DNA of 64,000 nucleotides from Bryobacterales bacterium. Lineage in GTDB: Bacteria; Acidobacteriota; Terriglobia; Bryobacterales; UBA6623. Below the pieces are notes generated by a model. That model did not search any database. It worked only from the letters and a program-made list of their open reading frames with translations, and was not told the DNA's origin. This document shows, one piece after another, positions 1 to 10,178 of the stretch (the first letter of the stretch is position 1; the number at the start of each line of letters is the position of its first letter). Position numbers and translations under genes: made by a program. The stretch is taken from assembly GCA_022823865.1 (NCBI GenBank), contig JAJEHF010000026.1, positions 40,359 through 104,358 on the forward strand, given 5' to 3'.

Positions 1-270
1 GCGCCGGAGCCACAGATCGCCAGCACCAAGATGGCGGCCGGAGCGAGGGGTGGCCAAGGAAGAATCGTCTGGCGGGAGTGCATGAATATTCGCTTCTGGC
101 CCTCAGTGGCCTCGGCGCGAACGCCTACGCAATGATAGCCGGACGCTGGTGGGCGACGTAGCTGGGGGACCAGCGCCGAGTCTGTCGGCGGGCGCGGTCG
201 AGGGCCTGGGGAACCAAGTTAGCGGGGTGCGTGCCGGTCTGTTCCCAGCAAGCACACATGCGGGGATCCG

Positions 271-837
271 CTATGGCCTTGGCGGGCTGACCATGATGTG
301 GGCGCCCGGCGTTCCGGGATACATCAACCATGGACCGCTATCCGGAGTCCCTGGGACCCCAAGCGACTCAGGAGTCGCGTATGGCGTGTAGATCACCCAC
401 CGCAGGTATGGCTCGAGGATCTCGTCCTTGGAGGCATCGTAGCCTTTGCCTGTCATTACGTAGAGCATGCGCGGTTCGCGGGGCATATTGACGCGTCCCT
501 CGTCAACGTCCTTCCAGCGCACTTCGTGGCGTTCCTTCCCCTTGTAGCCCTGCGCTGTGAGCTCACGCCCGCGCGCCATGAACGGCTCGAGATCCTTGTG
601 GTAACAGGCAACGGAGAACTGGTCGTCGCCCGGTGTGTCGGCCAGGCAGTGCAACTCGTTCGATCCTTCGCGGAGGACGCCGAGTTCGCCAGCGGAGTTG
701 TAGCCCAGCACCGTTGCGCCTGCCCGCAGGTCCTCGGGGGCTGCTTGGATGGCGGCCGCAATTTGATGAGCGTCTGGTGCGGCCTCCGCAAGAAGGGCAG
801 GTGTTCCTAGCGCGAGAAGCGCAAGCGTCAGTCTCAT
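271..837 (-). CDS. hypothetical secreted protein
   Basis: ORF with N-terminal signal-like MRLTLALLALGTPALLAEAA; start chosen at internal ATG 837. Confidence 0.5.
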   Translation of the reverse strand: MRLTLALLALGTPALLAEAAPDAHQIAAAIQAAPEDLRAGATVLGYNSAGELGVLREGSNELHCLADTPGDDQFSVACYHKDLEPFMARGRELTAQGYKGKERHEVRWKDVDEGRVNMPREPRMLYVMTGKGYDASKDEILEPYLRWVIYTPYATPESLGVPGTPDSGPWLMYPGTPGAHIMVSPPRP

Positions 838-1041
838 GGTTTCTCCGGGCGGATAGAAATCCGGTTGGGTCCGCGAAGTGCCATTGGAAGGCAAGTCGCG
901 TCCCCTCCAGTCTATGGCAACCGGCCGGACCTTCCTGCCAAGTCGGCGCCAGCGCAGCCGGGAGTTGACCTGAAAGCCGTGCGGAAGGACCCAATTTCAC
1001 CCGAGACGCTGGGCTTCGCGAGCTCGGCGCGACATGTTGAC

Positions 1042-1327
1042 ATGCGCGTCGAGCGCGAGGTGCTCCGTATCGCGATCAACCGTCCAGCAGTTCGCGACGC
1101 CCTGCATCCTGAGGCGCACAGCGAGCTGGCCCTGACGATCGACGCCCTTACAGCGGACAGGATCCTCTGCACTGCGTGATCCGCGGGGCGGGCAACGGGC
1201 CTTCTGTCCAGAATCGGGTCTTAAGCGATGCTACCCGACGGTTCGTGCGATGCTGGAGAGCCGCGATGCTCTTGCTGGACCGCGTGCATTCGTCGAGCAG
1301 CGCCCCCCTGTGCGGGAAGACCTCTGA
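1042..1327 (+). pseudogene. enoyl-CoA hydratase/isomerase remnant (N- and C-terminal ends retained, middle missing)
   Basis: 1042-1179 reads MRVEREVLRIAINRPAVRDALHPEAHSELALTIDALTAD (crotonase N-terminus); 1176 in another frame reads VIRGAG; 1250-1327 reads MLESRDALAGPRAFVEQRPPVREDL* (crotonase-like C-terminus). Confidence 0.65.
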
Positions 1328-1366
1328 AACCAGGTTCGGCCCCCACTTCGTTTCGAGTCGTACAAC

Positions 1367-2572
1367 ATGAACTTTGCGGTGTCGGAAGAGTCCGCCCTCC
1401 TGGTCGCGTCGGTCCGGAGGTTCGTCGAGGAGGAGCTTTGCCCGTTGGAGGAGGAAGTCGAATCCAGGGGCGTGCTCGAACCAGCCAAGGCGCGCGAGAT
1501 ATTTCTGAAATCCCGGGATCTGGGCTTCTACGCCATGAACATGCCGGAGGAGGTAGGCGGTGGTGGACTCAGCGCTGTCGACATGTGCCTGGCAGATCAG
1601 GAGATGGGCCGAACCAGCGACATCCTGGTGCGCAGGGCTTTCGGAACTGTCTACGAGCTCCTCTTGGAGTGCGAAGGCCCGCAGCGCGACGAATGGCTGC
1701 TACCTGCCGTCCGCGGGGATCGCACATGCGCCATCGCGATGACAGAGCCCGGAGCGGGATCGGACGCCGCCGGCATCCAGACAACTGCAAAGCCGGACGG
1801 AGACGGCTGGATCCTGAACGGGGGCAAGCACTTCGTGAGTGACGGAGCGTTCTCGGACTTTTTCGCCGTGACAGCGCGCACCGATCCAGACGCCGGGGCG
1901 AAGGGCATCTCGGTCTTGCTCGTGGACAAGGCGATGCCGGGCGTCTCGGTCGGGCGAAACCAGTCGATGATGGGGCTGCGGGGAGGCAGCCATATCGAGC
2001 TGGCATTCGACGACGTCAAGCTCGGCAGGAAGCATCTCCTCGGAGAGCCGGGACGAGGCCTGCGTCTGATTCTCGGCACGATTGGACGCGTGAGGCTCTT
2101 CGACATCGGAGCCCGGGCTGTCGGCACGGCGACGCTGCTGCTCGAGATGATGACGCGGCATGCCAGGGACCGACGGCAGTTTGGCGCTCCCATTGGAAAG
2201 TTCCAGATGATCCAGTCCCAGCTGGCCGACAGCGCGGTCGAGATCGCGTCGGCGAGACTTCTGTGCCTGGAGGCCGCGTGGGAGACCGACCAGGGCTTGG
2301 ATCCCCGAGAAAAGGTGTCCGCGGTCAAGGTGTGCTCGTCCGAAACTCTAGGGCGGGTCGCCGACCGGGCGGTCCAGGTCTTCGGAGGTCTGGGCTACTG
2401 CAAGGACCTTCCCATCGAGCGCATCTACCGCGATTGCCGGGTCATGCGCATCTACGACGGGACATCGGAAATCCATCGCGGGGTGGTCGCACGAGGCCTG
2501 CTGCGAGGCGGAGCGGCTGTGGTGCTGCCGAACGGCAAGGCGCTCGACCGGTCAAGCGGCCCGAGGGCGTGA
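1367..2572 (+). CDS. acyl-CoA dehydrogenase family protein
   Basis: 401 aa; AMTEPGAGSDAAG, QVFGGLGY and IYRDCRVMRIYDGTSEIHRGVVAR motifs. Confidence 0.93.
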   Translation: MNFAVSEESALLVASVRRFVEEELCPLEEEVESRGVLEPAKAREIFLKSRDLGFYAMNMPEEVGGGGLSAVDMCLADQEMGRTSDILVRRAFGTVYELLLECEGPQRDEWLLPAVRGDRTCAIAMTEPGAGSDAAGIQTTAKPDGDGWILNGGKHFVSDGAFSDFFAVTARTDPDAGAKGISVLLVDKAMPGVSVGRNQSMMGLRGGSHIELAFDDVKLGRKHLLGEPGRGLRLILGTIGRVRLFDIGARAVGTATLLLEMMTRHARDRRQFGAPIGKFQMIQSQLADSAVEIASARLLCLEAAWETDQGLDPREKVSAVKVCSSETLGRVADRAVQVFGGLGYCKDLPIERIYRDCRVMRIYDGTSEIHRGVVARGLLRGGAAVVLPNGKALDRSSGPRA

Positions 2573-2630
2573 ACTCGCCCCGCAAGCCTGGCACGATGCT
2601 CGGCTGGTTTGTCCATGGTCGTCCGATCCG

Positions 2631-2971
2631 TCAGGGAGCTTCGGGCGGCACTAGCCGTTCGAGGTGGTCAATTAGCGCGGGGATGTCGTCATTGACGATT
2701 TGCCAGACAAGGCCGACATCGATTGCGAAATAGGCGTGAGCAATGCGATTGCGCAAGCCAATGATCTCGGACCAAGGAATCTCCGCCTGCTCACGCTTGA
2801 AGTCCGAGCTCATTCGGGAGGCCGCTTCGCCAATGATCTCCAAGACTCGGAGTGTTGCACTTTGATGCAGGTCACTTCGCCTGAACTCGTCGAACGTTAG
2901 GGCAAGCGCGAAGCGGTTGCCCTGCGGGCGGAAACCAGCATATCGAGCAGATACGAGTCATCTCGCCGCAT
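2631..2971 (-). pseudogene. HepT-like HEPN (DUF86) toxin, frameshifted
   Basis: ATG at 2971 gives MRRDDSYLLDMLVSARRAT then stop at 2897; the homologous continuation FALALTFDEFRRSDLHQSATLRVLEIIGEAASR...RNRIAHAYF lies in another frame down to 2631. Confidence 0.75.
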
Positions 2972-3323
2972 AGATGACCTCGGCTGACTCAAGGATCTCC
3001 CTCCTGCGGATATAGTTCGGACTGTGCTCCACGGACGAACGCGTCAAGACATCGACCCGCCTTCCCAACATGCTCGACAATTCGTCAGCCATGCTGACGA
3101 AGCGAAGTCCCGGAATATTGCCCTTCTCAAATTCAACTAGGACGTCAATGTCGCTGCGAGGATTGAAGTCGTCGCGCAGCACGGAGCCAAACAATGCCAA
3201 CTCCGCGACATGCCAGCGCTCGCAAAACGCCTTGATGACTTCAGATGACGTATCGAGACGAGTTTGGAGCCGGTCGGCTCCCCCGGCTTCCTCAATGGCG
3301 GATTTCGAGAGTTTAGCTGTCAC
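2958..3323 (-). CDS. MntA-like minimal nucleotidyltransferase antitoxin
   Basis: GSVLRDDFNPRSDIDVLVEF (GSx10DxD) motif; overlaps start of hepT. Confidence 0.85.
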   Translation of the reverse strand: MTAKLSKSAIEEAGGADRLQTRLDTSSEVIKAFCERWHVAELALFGSVLRDDFNPRSDIDVLVEFEKGNIPGLRFVSMADELSSMLGRRVDVLTRSSVEHSPNYIRRREILESAEVIYAAR

Positions 3324-3790
3324 AATGACTCCACGACGTTGCGGCTCTCAATGCCCCTAGCCTCCACAATCTCGATCACTGCCCGTCAGTGAACGCCCGC
3401 TTCAAAGGGCAGGGACTCGATCCCAAGATAGGCTTCAATCAAGTTCATATCCATTTCCTTCTACGGGTTGCGGGCCAGTATCGACCATCCATAGTCTGCT
3501 TCGCACAAGGCAAGTAACGCGTGCCGTGCGAACACGGTGCGACCATCCCGGATCAAGCATCCGCGTGGCGATCCGGCCGAAGCCGCCGGACTCAATGGTG
3601 CCGGTCTCTGGGTCGCGGTAGTTGAAGCTGTGTGGCCCGAGCGGACGATGAGCCCGTCCTGCCACTCCGAACATGGCCCAGTCGAGAAGCAGCACGGTTG
3701 GTCCTGCCACGACAGCCCTGAAGATAGCAGCGACACCTCTCGCGTATAAGTCGACTCGCCCAGTGCGACGCCTGGCCGACCAATCTCGAG

Positions 3791-4636
3791 CTAGAGTACC
3801 TCGCCGCAAACGCGACAGAACTTCGCATCGCGGGCATGCCTAGTAACTCCGCAGGCGCCACAGACTCGCCCGCGCTGGGGAGGGGGGTCGGCACGAGCCA
3901 TCTCGGCAGACACGATCCCCGTAGGCACCACGATCATCGAGTACCCAAGGATCATGAGAACGCCAGACAGCATGCGCCCCAAGGCGGTGCTCGGTGCCAC
4001 GTCTCCGTAGCCGACCGTAGTCAGGGTCACGATGGCCCAATAGATGCTGGTCGGAATGCTCGTAAAGCCCGACTCGTCGCCTTCGATCAGGTACATCACA
4101 GTGCCGAAGACGACGGCGATGCAAACCACACCCGAAACGAAGACCGTGATCTTCTGTCGGCTGGCGTACAGCGCGGACGCAAGCTGTGATCCCTCTTGGA
4201 CAAAGCGCGCCAGCTTGAGCACGCGGAACACCCGCAAGAGCCGGATTCCGCGCACGACCGCCAAGGACTGGGTGCCGGAAAAGAACGCACTCAAGTAGGT
4301 CGGCAGGATCGCGAGCAGGTCGACGATGCCGAGAAAGCTCAGTGCATACGAGCGCGCATGGGCAACCGTCCATAGCCTGAGCACGTACTCGATCGTGAAA
4401 AGTATAGTGAAGCACCACTCGGCGATCCGCAGCGGCATGCCGTACTCTGCATTGATCTCCGGGACGCTCTCCAGCACCACGCAGGTGACGCTCAGGAGAA
4501 TCGCCACCAAGAGCGCCTCGTCAAAGGCCTTGCCTGCGGGCGTGCCGACACCGAAGATGATGCGGTGCAGCCTAGAGCGAAGGCTTCCTCTCCGAGGTCT
4601 GTCAGCAAAGGGGTCCACTTCGCCTAGTGTATGCAA
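3791..4636 (-). CDS. voltage-gated potassium channel family ion transporter with C-terminal zinc-ribbon-like tail
   Basis: Selectivity filter TTVGYGD; Arg-rich S4 RGIRLLRVFRVLKLARF; tail CGACGVTRHARDAKFCRVCG. Confidence 0.9.
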   Translation of the reverse strand: MHTLGEVDPFADRPRRGSLRSRLHRIIFGVGTPAGKAFDEALLVAILLSVTCVVLESVPEINAEYGMPLRIAEWCFTILFTIEYVLRLWTVAHARSYALSFLGIVDLLAILPTYLSAFFSGTQSLAVVRGIRLLRVFRVLKLARFVQEGSQLASALYASRQKITVFVSGVVCIAVVFGTVMYLIEGDESGFTSIPTSIYWAIVTLTTVGYGDVAPSTALGRMLSGVLMILGYSMIVVPTGIVSAEMARADPPPQRGRVCGACGVTRHARDAKFCRVCGEVL

Positions 4637-4926
4637 CCGCCGCCACTTGCCCGCCTATCTGCCGGAGAGAAAGGTGCGACCAGCGGACTTGCGAGAGCAA
4701 GAGCTAGGGGAAGGCAACCAAAGGTGTTGGGCAAGCGGTTGCCCGACCCGGAGATCGGATCGCGAGTCGGTACGGACAACGGCTCCGTTCAACCGCCGGA
4801 AATGCCCAAGACTTCGCTGGCGCACCATTGGCTCGCAGCTGTCGCTGGCTTCCGGGCGCTTGACGGTATCCTATGCTGTTCAGAAGCCGACCTGACGGCG
4901 GCGAAGATCCCTGTTACAGCTTCTCA

Positions 4927-6333
4927 ATGCCGATTCGAATTGCTCTCTTGTTGGCGCTTCCAGTCTTGGCCAGCGCCAGTCCCAACGTCGTCTTCCTCGT
5001 AGCCGATGACCTCGGCTGGAACGATGTCGGCTACCACGGCAGCGAAATCCAGACCCCGAACATTGACGCCATTGCAGAGTCTGGAGTGCGCTTGGAGCGC
5101 CACTACTCCTATCCGTGGTGTTCTCCTACACGCGCGGCGCTCATGACCGGCCGCTCGCCGCTGGAGATCGGTGTTCACGGTCCATTAAATCCCAACCACC
5201 GCCGCGGACTGCCCACAGACGAGCATCTCCTGCCTCAATCGTTCGCCGGCGGCGGCTACCAAACATTCGCTACAGGCAAGTGGCACCTCGGCAATGCGCA
5301 CGTAAAGTACTTCGCGCACAATCGTGGCTTCGACTCGTTCTACGGCCACACAGGTCCCGGGATCGACTATTTCCGCCACACCATCGCCGGCTCTTACGAC
5401 TGGCAGCGGAGCGGAAGATCTGCGAGGGACGAGGGCTACTCGACTTCGCTCATTGGCAACGAAGCAATCCGGGCAATCCTCGACCGCGATCCTGAGCGAC
5501 CGTTCTTGCTCTACGTGGCGTTCAACGCCCCGCACACGCCGTTGCAAGCTCCGCCCCATTATGTCGAAAAGTACGCGCACATCGAGAAGGAAAGCCGCAG
5601 GGTGTTCGCGGCGATGGTCGACTGCATGGATTCCGCAATCGGCCGAATCCTCGGCACCATCGAATCGGAAGGTCTCGCGCAGGACACGCTCGTAGTTTTC
5701 ATCAGTGACAACGGCGGCCTGCTCGCAACGGATGGCGGTGCCGACAACAGTCCGCTCAAAGGCGAAAAGACCCAGACTTGGGAGGGCGGGATTCGGACTC
5801 CGGCGGCGGTTCACTGGCCCGGCGTGGTGGAAGGCGGGGAAGTGCTCAACGACTTGGTCACGGTGCATGACTGGTTTCCAACACTTCTGGAAGCCACCGG
5901 CGTGCGGGGGCGGAACGAGAAGCCGTTTTACGGGCGCAGCGTGTGGCCAACGATCCGAGATCGCAAGCCGCTCGGCGAACGTCGGGTCGTGATCGGCGCC
6001 ACTGGATGGTTTGCGGTCTTCGACGGCCCTTGGAAACTTGTCCACCGCCCGCTGCCGGGGGGTCGTAGCGAGCGGACACTGTATCGGATCTTCGATGATC
6101 CAAGCGAGAGCCGCGACCTTGCGGCGAACGAGCCAGCGGCGTTCGAGCGCCTCGCGGGGATCCTGGACAGCTTCTCGGTTGGCGAGAACATCAGCGGTCC
6201 GGCTCCAGGCGACGAGCGGTTGCCCAATGGCAGGCGCAGGCCGCCTCCCGGAAACGGCTTGCCCGGAAACCCTCACCCATCACAGGCGCCCGAGAGGCGG
6301 CCGCCGTTCGCGGAGCGAGCGGCACGAGACTGA
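4927..6333 (+). CDS. sulfatase (arylsulfatase family)
   Basis: Signal peptide then PNVVFLVADDLGWNDVGYHGS; Cys-type active site CSPTRAALMTGR; GKWHLG. Confidence 0.93.
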   Translation: MPIRIALLLALPVLASASPNVVFLVADDLGWNDVGYHGSEIQTPNIDAIAESGVRLERHYSYPWCSPTRAALMTGRSPLEIGVHGPLNPNHRRGLPTDEHLLPQSFAGGGYQTFATGKWHLGNAHVKYFAHNRGFDSFYGHTGPGIDYFRHTIAGSYDWQRSGRSARDEGYSTSLIGNEAIRAILDRDPERPFLLYVAFNAPHTPLQAPPHYVEKYAHIEKESRRVFAAMVDCMDSAIGRILGTIESEGLAQDTLVVFISDNGGLLATDGGADNSPLKGEKTQTWEGGIRTPAAVHWPGVVEGGEVLNDLVTVHDWFPTLLEATGVRGRNEKPFYGRSVWPTIRDRKPLGERRVVIGATGWFAVFDGPWKLVHRPLPGGRSERTLYRIFDDPSESRDLAANEPAAFERLAGILDSFSVGENISGPAPGDERLPNGRRRPPPGNGLPGNPHPSQAPERRPPFAERAARD

Positions 6334-6475
6334 TGTGTTGGATGGTCGGGAACGTGCAAGCCCCTGGGACGCAGCGTCATTCCCGGTTTGGCAGCTTAGC
6401 GGTCTGTGCCCGCCAAGCGATTGAGAACTCTATATGCTAGTCAAGCGTTCCGCGCCACGGCGGCCTCGTCTTTCA

Positions 6476-7909
6476 ATGCAGATCAGCAACATTTCCGTGC
6501 TTCTTCGAATCCTTCTCTGTCTCACGCTCCCGATTCTCGCAAGTGCGGCGCCCAACATCGTCTTCATGATGGCGGACGACCTCGGCTGGAACGATGTCGG
6601 CTATCACGGCAGCGTGATCAAGACGCCGAACATCGATGCGTTGGTCGAGCAAGGCGTCGAATTGGATCGCTACTATGCGTTCCCTCTTTGCAGCCCGACC
6701 AGGGTGGCGCTGATGACCGGGCGCTCCCCAATCCGACAGGGCATCGACACTCCCATCGGGCCCAACGGCGGCTTGCCTCTCGACGAGCATCTCTTGCCTC
6801 AAACGTTACAGGCCGCCGGATACCAGACGTTCATGGCAGGCAAGTGGCACTTGGGGATTGAAAGGATTGCCTCCCATCCGTATCGTCGGGGATTCGACCG
6901 GTCATACGGGCACCTCGGGGCTGCGGTGGACTACTTCGCTCACAACTGGCTTGGCGGCTTGGACTGGCACCGCAACGGTGAAGTCCTGCGAGAAGAGGGG
7001 TATGCGACGGAACTGATCACGTCTGAAGCGCTCGATCAGATCAGGGCCCGGGACAAGTCCAAGCCGATGTTCCTCTACGTGGCCTTCAACGCCCCTCACA
7101 CGCCGCTGCACGCCACAGAGACCTACTTGGAGCGCTATCCCGACCTCGAGGACTCCAATCGGAAGGTATTCGCGGCGATGGTGAGCGCCATGGACGACGG
7201 AGTCGGGAGAGTATTAGCAGCGCTGGAGGCAGAGGGCATTGCCGATGACACGCTGGTGGTCTGGGTCAGCGACAACGGTGGCAGTATCCGCGCCGGCGCG
7301 AGCAACGAACCGCTACGAGGCGGCAAGAGCAGCGCATTCGAGGGCGGCATCCGGGTGCCGGGAGTGGTTCGGTGGAATGGCGTCCTGACCGCCGGAAGCA
7401 AGCTCGAGCAGCAGTTCAGCGCGCATGACTGGTTCCAGACGCTCACGTCGGCTGTCGGCGTCGACCCCCAAAACGCCAAGCCGTTCGATGGATTCGACAT
7501 GTGGCCGGCGCTCAAGGACGGAACGGCGGTCGCTCGTGATGAGACCGTGATCGGCGTGGACGGCAACTATGCGATCTTTCGTGACGGCTGGAAGCTCGTC
7601 GAATTCACTCCCCGCAATTCCGGTCAAACCACGCTGCATCTCTACCGGATCGAAGACGATCCCGGCGAAGAGCACGACCTGATCGAGGTCAAACCAGATC
7701 TGGCTGCTGAACTGCTGACGCGAATTCGCTCGATACCGAGACCGCCCTCTGTGAGCAGGGATCTCCAGCCGCGCGGACCGCGGCCCGGAGCGCCAGCGAA
7801 GGCGGGGCCTAAGGCAAAGGGGCGGGGCGGGCGCGGAGCGCGAGACCCGCGTGCCGGATGGCCGAACGAGACGCGAGAGCCGTGGATCGACACGGCGCTG
7901 CGGGATTGA
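6476..7909 (+). CDS. sulfatase (tandem paralogue of preceding gene)
   Basis: PNIVFMMADDLGWNDVGYHGS; CSPTRVALMTGR; GKWHLG. Confidence 0.93.
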   Translation: MQISNISVLLRILLCLTLPILASAAPNIVFMMADDLGWNDVGYHGSVIKTPNIDALVEQGVELDRYYAFPLCSPTRVALMTGRSPIRQGIDTPIGPNGGLPLDEHLLPQTLQAAGYQTFMAGKWHLGIERIASHPYRRGFDRSYGHLGAAVDYFAHNWLGGLDWHRNGEVLREEGYATELITSEALDQIRARDKSKPMFLYVAFNAPHTPLHATETYLERYPDLEDSNRKVFAAMVSAMDDGVGRVLAALEAEGIADDTLVVWVSDNGGSIRAGASNEPLRGGKSSAFEGGIRVPGVVRWNGVLTAGSKLEQQFSAHDWFQTLTSAVGVDPQNAKPFDGFDMWPALKDGTAVARDETVIGVDGNYAIFRDGWKLVEFTPRNSGQTTLHLYRIEDDPGEEHDLIEVKPDLAAELLTRIRSIPRPPSVSRDLQPRGPRPGAPAKAGPKAKGRGGRGARDPRAGWPNETREPWIDTALRD

Positions 7910-7937
7910 GGCAAGCCATGGCTCTGGAGTGGCGCTG

Positions 7938-8783
7938 GTGACCACCAAGCTGGTCTTCGGTCTGGCTCTGGCGCTAGCTCTGGCTTGGACGGCACCGATC
8001 CGGGAAGAATCGGCGCTCCCTGCAGACGCGGAAGCGGCAGCGGATCGGCTGGCGGCCAGCCCTCGCCACGGTGAGTGGATCGAGATCAGCGAGGGCCAGG
8101 GTGCCAGCGGCGGGTGGCATGACACGGTGCGGGCGTGGATCACCTATCCAGAACGGGCAACGCGAGCCCCTGTCGTGATCGTGATCCACGAGATTTTCGG
8201 ACTGACTGACTGGGTGCGCGGAGTCGCCGACCAGCTTGCAGGCGCGGGCTACATCGCTATCTCCCCAGATCTGCTCACCGGGATCGGCCCCGAGGGCAAG
8301 ACCCCGGGAGATCGGCAGGAAGCGGTGCGACTGATTCGGGGATTGCGAATCGAAGATGTTTCCCGTCGGCTGACAGCCGTGGGGCGTTTCGCCGCAGCGC
8401 TGCCGGCATCGAACGGCAAGTTTGGAGTGATCGGGTTCTGCTGGGGCGGCGGCACGGCCTTCGCCTACGCCGGCTACGAGCCGAGCCTTGCAGCCGCAGC
8501 AGTCTACTACGGAACATCTCCGGACAAGCGCGCAATCTCGCGCATCACGGCACCGGTAGCAGGATTCTACGGCTCGGAAGACCTGCGCGTGAACGCCACG
8601 ATTGCCGCGGCCGAAGCGGAGATGCAGCGGCTGGGCTTGCAGTACGAGAAGCACATCTACGAAGGCGCTGGACACGGCTTTCTGCGCCAGCAGTCGGGCA
8701 GGGAAGGCGCCAATCTGAAGGCTGCTGAATCTGCATGGTCGGCGACTCTGGCGTTCTTTGGGGAACACTTGGAGTCGAGGTGA
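7938..8783 (+). CDS. dienelactone hydrolase family protein, secreted
   Basis: PVVIVIHEIFGLTDWVRGVADQLAGAGY; GFCWGGG nucleophile motif; GAGHGF; GTG start proposed at 7938. Confidence 0.88.
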   Translation: MTTKLVFGLALALALAWTAPIREESALPADAEAAADRLAASPRHGEWIEISEGQGASGGWHDTVRAWITYPERATRAPVVIVIHEIFGLTDWVRGVADQLAGAGYIAISPDLLTGIGPEGKTPGDRQEAVRLIRGLRIEDVSRRLTAVGRFAAALPASNGKFGVIGFCWGGGTAFAYAGYEPSLAAAAVYYGTSPDKRAISRITAPVAGFYGSEDLRVNATIAAAEAEMQRLGLQYEKHIYEGAGHGFLRQQSGREGANLKAAESAWSATLAFFGEHLESR

Positions 8784-8832
8784 TGCCGTCCGTCGAAACC
8801 CGCGCATGGGGCACAGCGCAGGAGCACGAGCA

Positions 8833-10029
8833 ATGAAGCCAGCCTGGATATTCCTTCTTGCAGCTGTAGCGACCCCGCTTGCCGCTCAGGAACCCCCGTG
8901 CCCGACGGATGTCTTCTTGGACGTAGGGCGGTTCCCCGGGGCCGGGGGCGATTACCCCAAGCCCCGCATCGAAGTGGAATGCGAGGAAGATACGCTGGTG
9001 GTCCGGAGCAACGGAATCCCGCACTACGAGTTCATCCAAATCACACCGAACCCGCTTCTAGAGACGAATCGCGAATACCGCTTCCCGCGCAGGCCGGAAC
9101 TGGCAGAGACGCCGACTCCTATCCCGCTGCTCGGCACGGTTGGCGTCGCGATTAACGGCATCCCATTCTTCGGGCCGAACGAAGGCGGCGTGCCCTATCC
9201 GGGCTTCGGGGATCCGATCTACAACTCCATCATGGATGCCTGCATGGGCCACACGGCGCGGGAGTACCACTACCACGCGCTCGTCCAGGCCTGCCTTGCG
9301 GCCGACATCAAGCCCGGCGAGCCCTCGCCGATCCTAGCCTACGCCGCCGACGGTTTCGCCGTGTATGGCCCGTACGGCTGCGCCGATCAGGATTGCTCAA
9401 GCATCGTCAAGTTCAAGAGCAGCTGGAAGAAACTGCGGGATCCCGAAATCGATGCTTGGGATGCGTTTCGCTACGAACCCCGGGAGGGGCCGGAGTTCTT
9501 GGATCGTTGCAATGGGCACGGCGGGGACGACCACGGCGGGGCATATCACTATCACGTCACCGAGAGTTGGCCATACATTCTGGGATGCTTCTCGGGCACC
9601 CCTTCGCCCGACGCCGGTCGTGAAGCGGCACCGCCTGTCTCTCAAGGTGGACCACGCAGGGGCCCTCCGCCGCCCGACCAGCCGCCCAGCGCCGCACAGG
9701 TCGCGGCGGCAGCGGAGCGCCTCGGCATAGATAGCCAGTCTCTGGCAAAGGCGCTGCGCCTGACCGACGGACGTATCGATCCGATGAACTTTGCCGCGTC
9801 GGCGCGGGCGCTAGGCATCGAACTTGGCGCATTGCGAGAGGCCCTGGACCTGCCAGCTCGCCGACGCGGCCCGGGCGGACCACCGCCCGCCCCGCCATCG
9901 GCTGGCGGCGAAGAACCGCCGTGCCGGTTCCGCTGCGGAACAAGCGATCCCAATGCGGTCGGTTGCGGGCTGACACCCGATTACAAGGTCGTTTGCACGC
10001 GGCCATGCGACAACAACAAGTGCGGCTGA
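8833..10029 (+). CDS. YHYH domain-containing secreted protein
   Basis: Signal peptide MKPAWIFLLAAVATPLAAQ; two YHYH motifs (REYHYHALVQ, GAYHYHVTES); Cys-rich C-terminus. Confidence 0.8.
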   Translation: MKPAWIFLLAAVATPLAAQEPPCPTDVFLDVGRFPGAGGDYPKPRIEVECEEDTLVVRSNGIPHYEFIQITPNPLLETNREYRFPRRPELAETPTPIPLLGTVGVAINGIPFFGPNEGGVPYPGFGDPIYNSIMDACMGHTAREYHYHALVQACLAADIKPGEPSPILAYAADGFAVYGPYGCADQDCSSIVKFKSSWKKLRDPEIDAWDAFRYEPREGPEFLDRCNGHGGDDHGGAYHYHVTESWPYILGCFSGTPSPDAGREAAPPVSQGGPRRGPPPPDQPPSAAQVAAAAERLGIDSQSLAKALRLTDGRIDPMNFAASARALGIELGALREALDLPARRRGPGGPPPAPPSAGGEEPPCRFRCGTSDPNAVGCGLTPDYKVVCTRPCDNNKCG

Positions 10030-10178
10030 CAGCTTGCACCGTCCCGCTGTAACGGTTCCCTAGCGACCGTCGAAGCAAGTCCGGCCAGTGCCGGATGCGC
10101 CCGCAAGCGCTGGGACCGTCGGCGCCTGTTCAGACGGACGGCAGGAGTTTCAGAAGGACTTTGAGACAATCGTAGGCT

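Noticed and set aside
3435-3809. 124-aa minus-strand ORF between mntA and the K+ channel
   Set aside because: No recognisable domain and overlapping frames equally open; could be a remnant but not supportable.
5185-6276. 363-aa antisense ORF opposite the first sulfatase
   Set aside because: High-GC shadow ORF; composition is low-information and the sense strand has clear sulfatase motifs.
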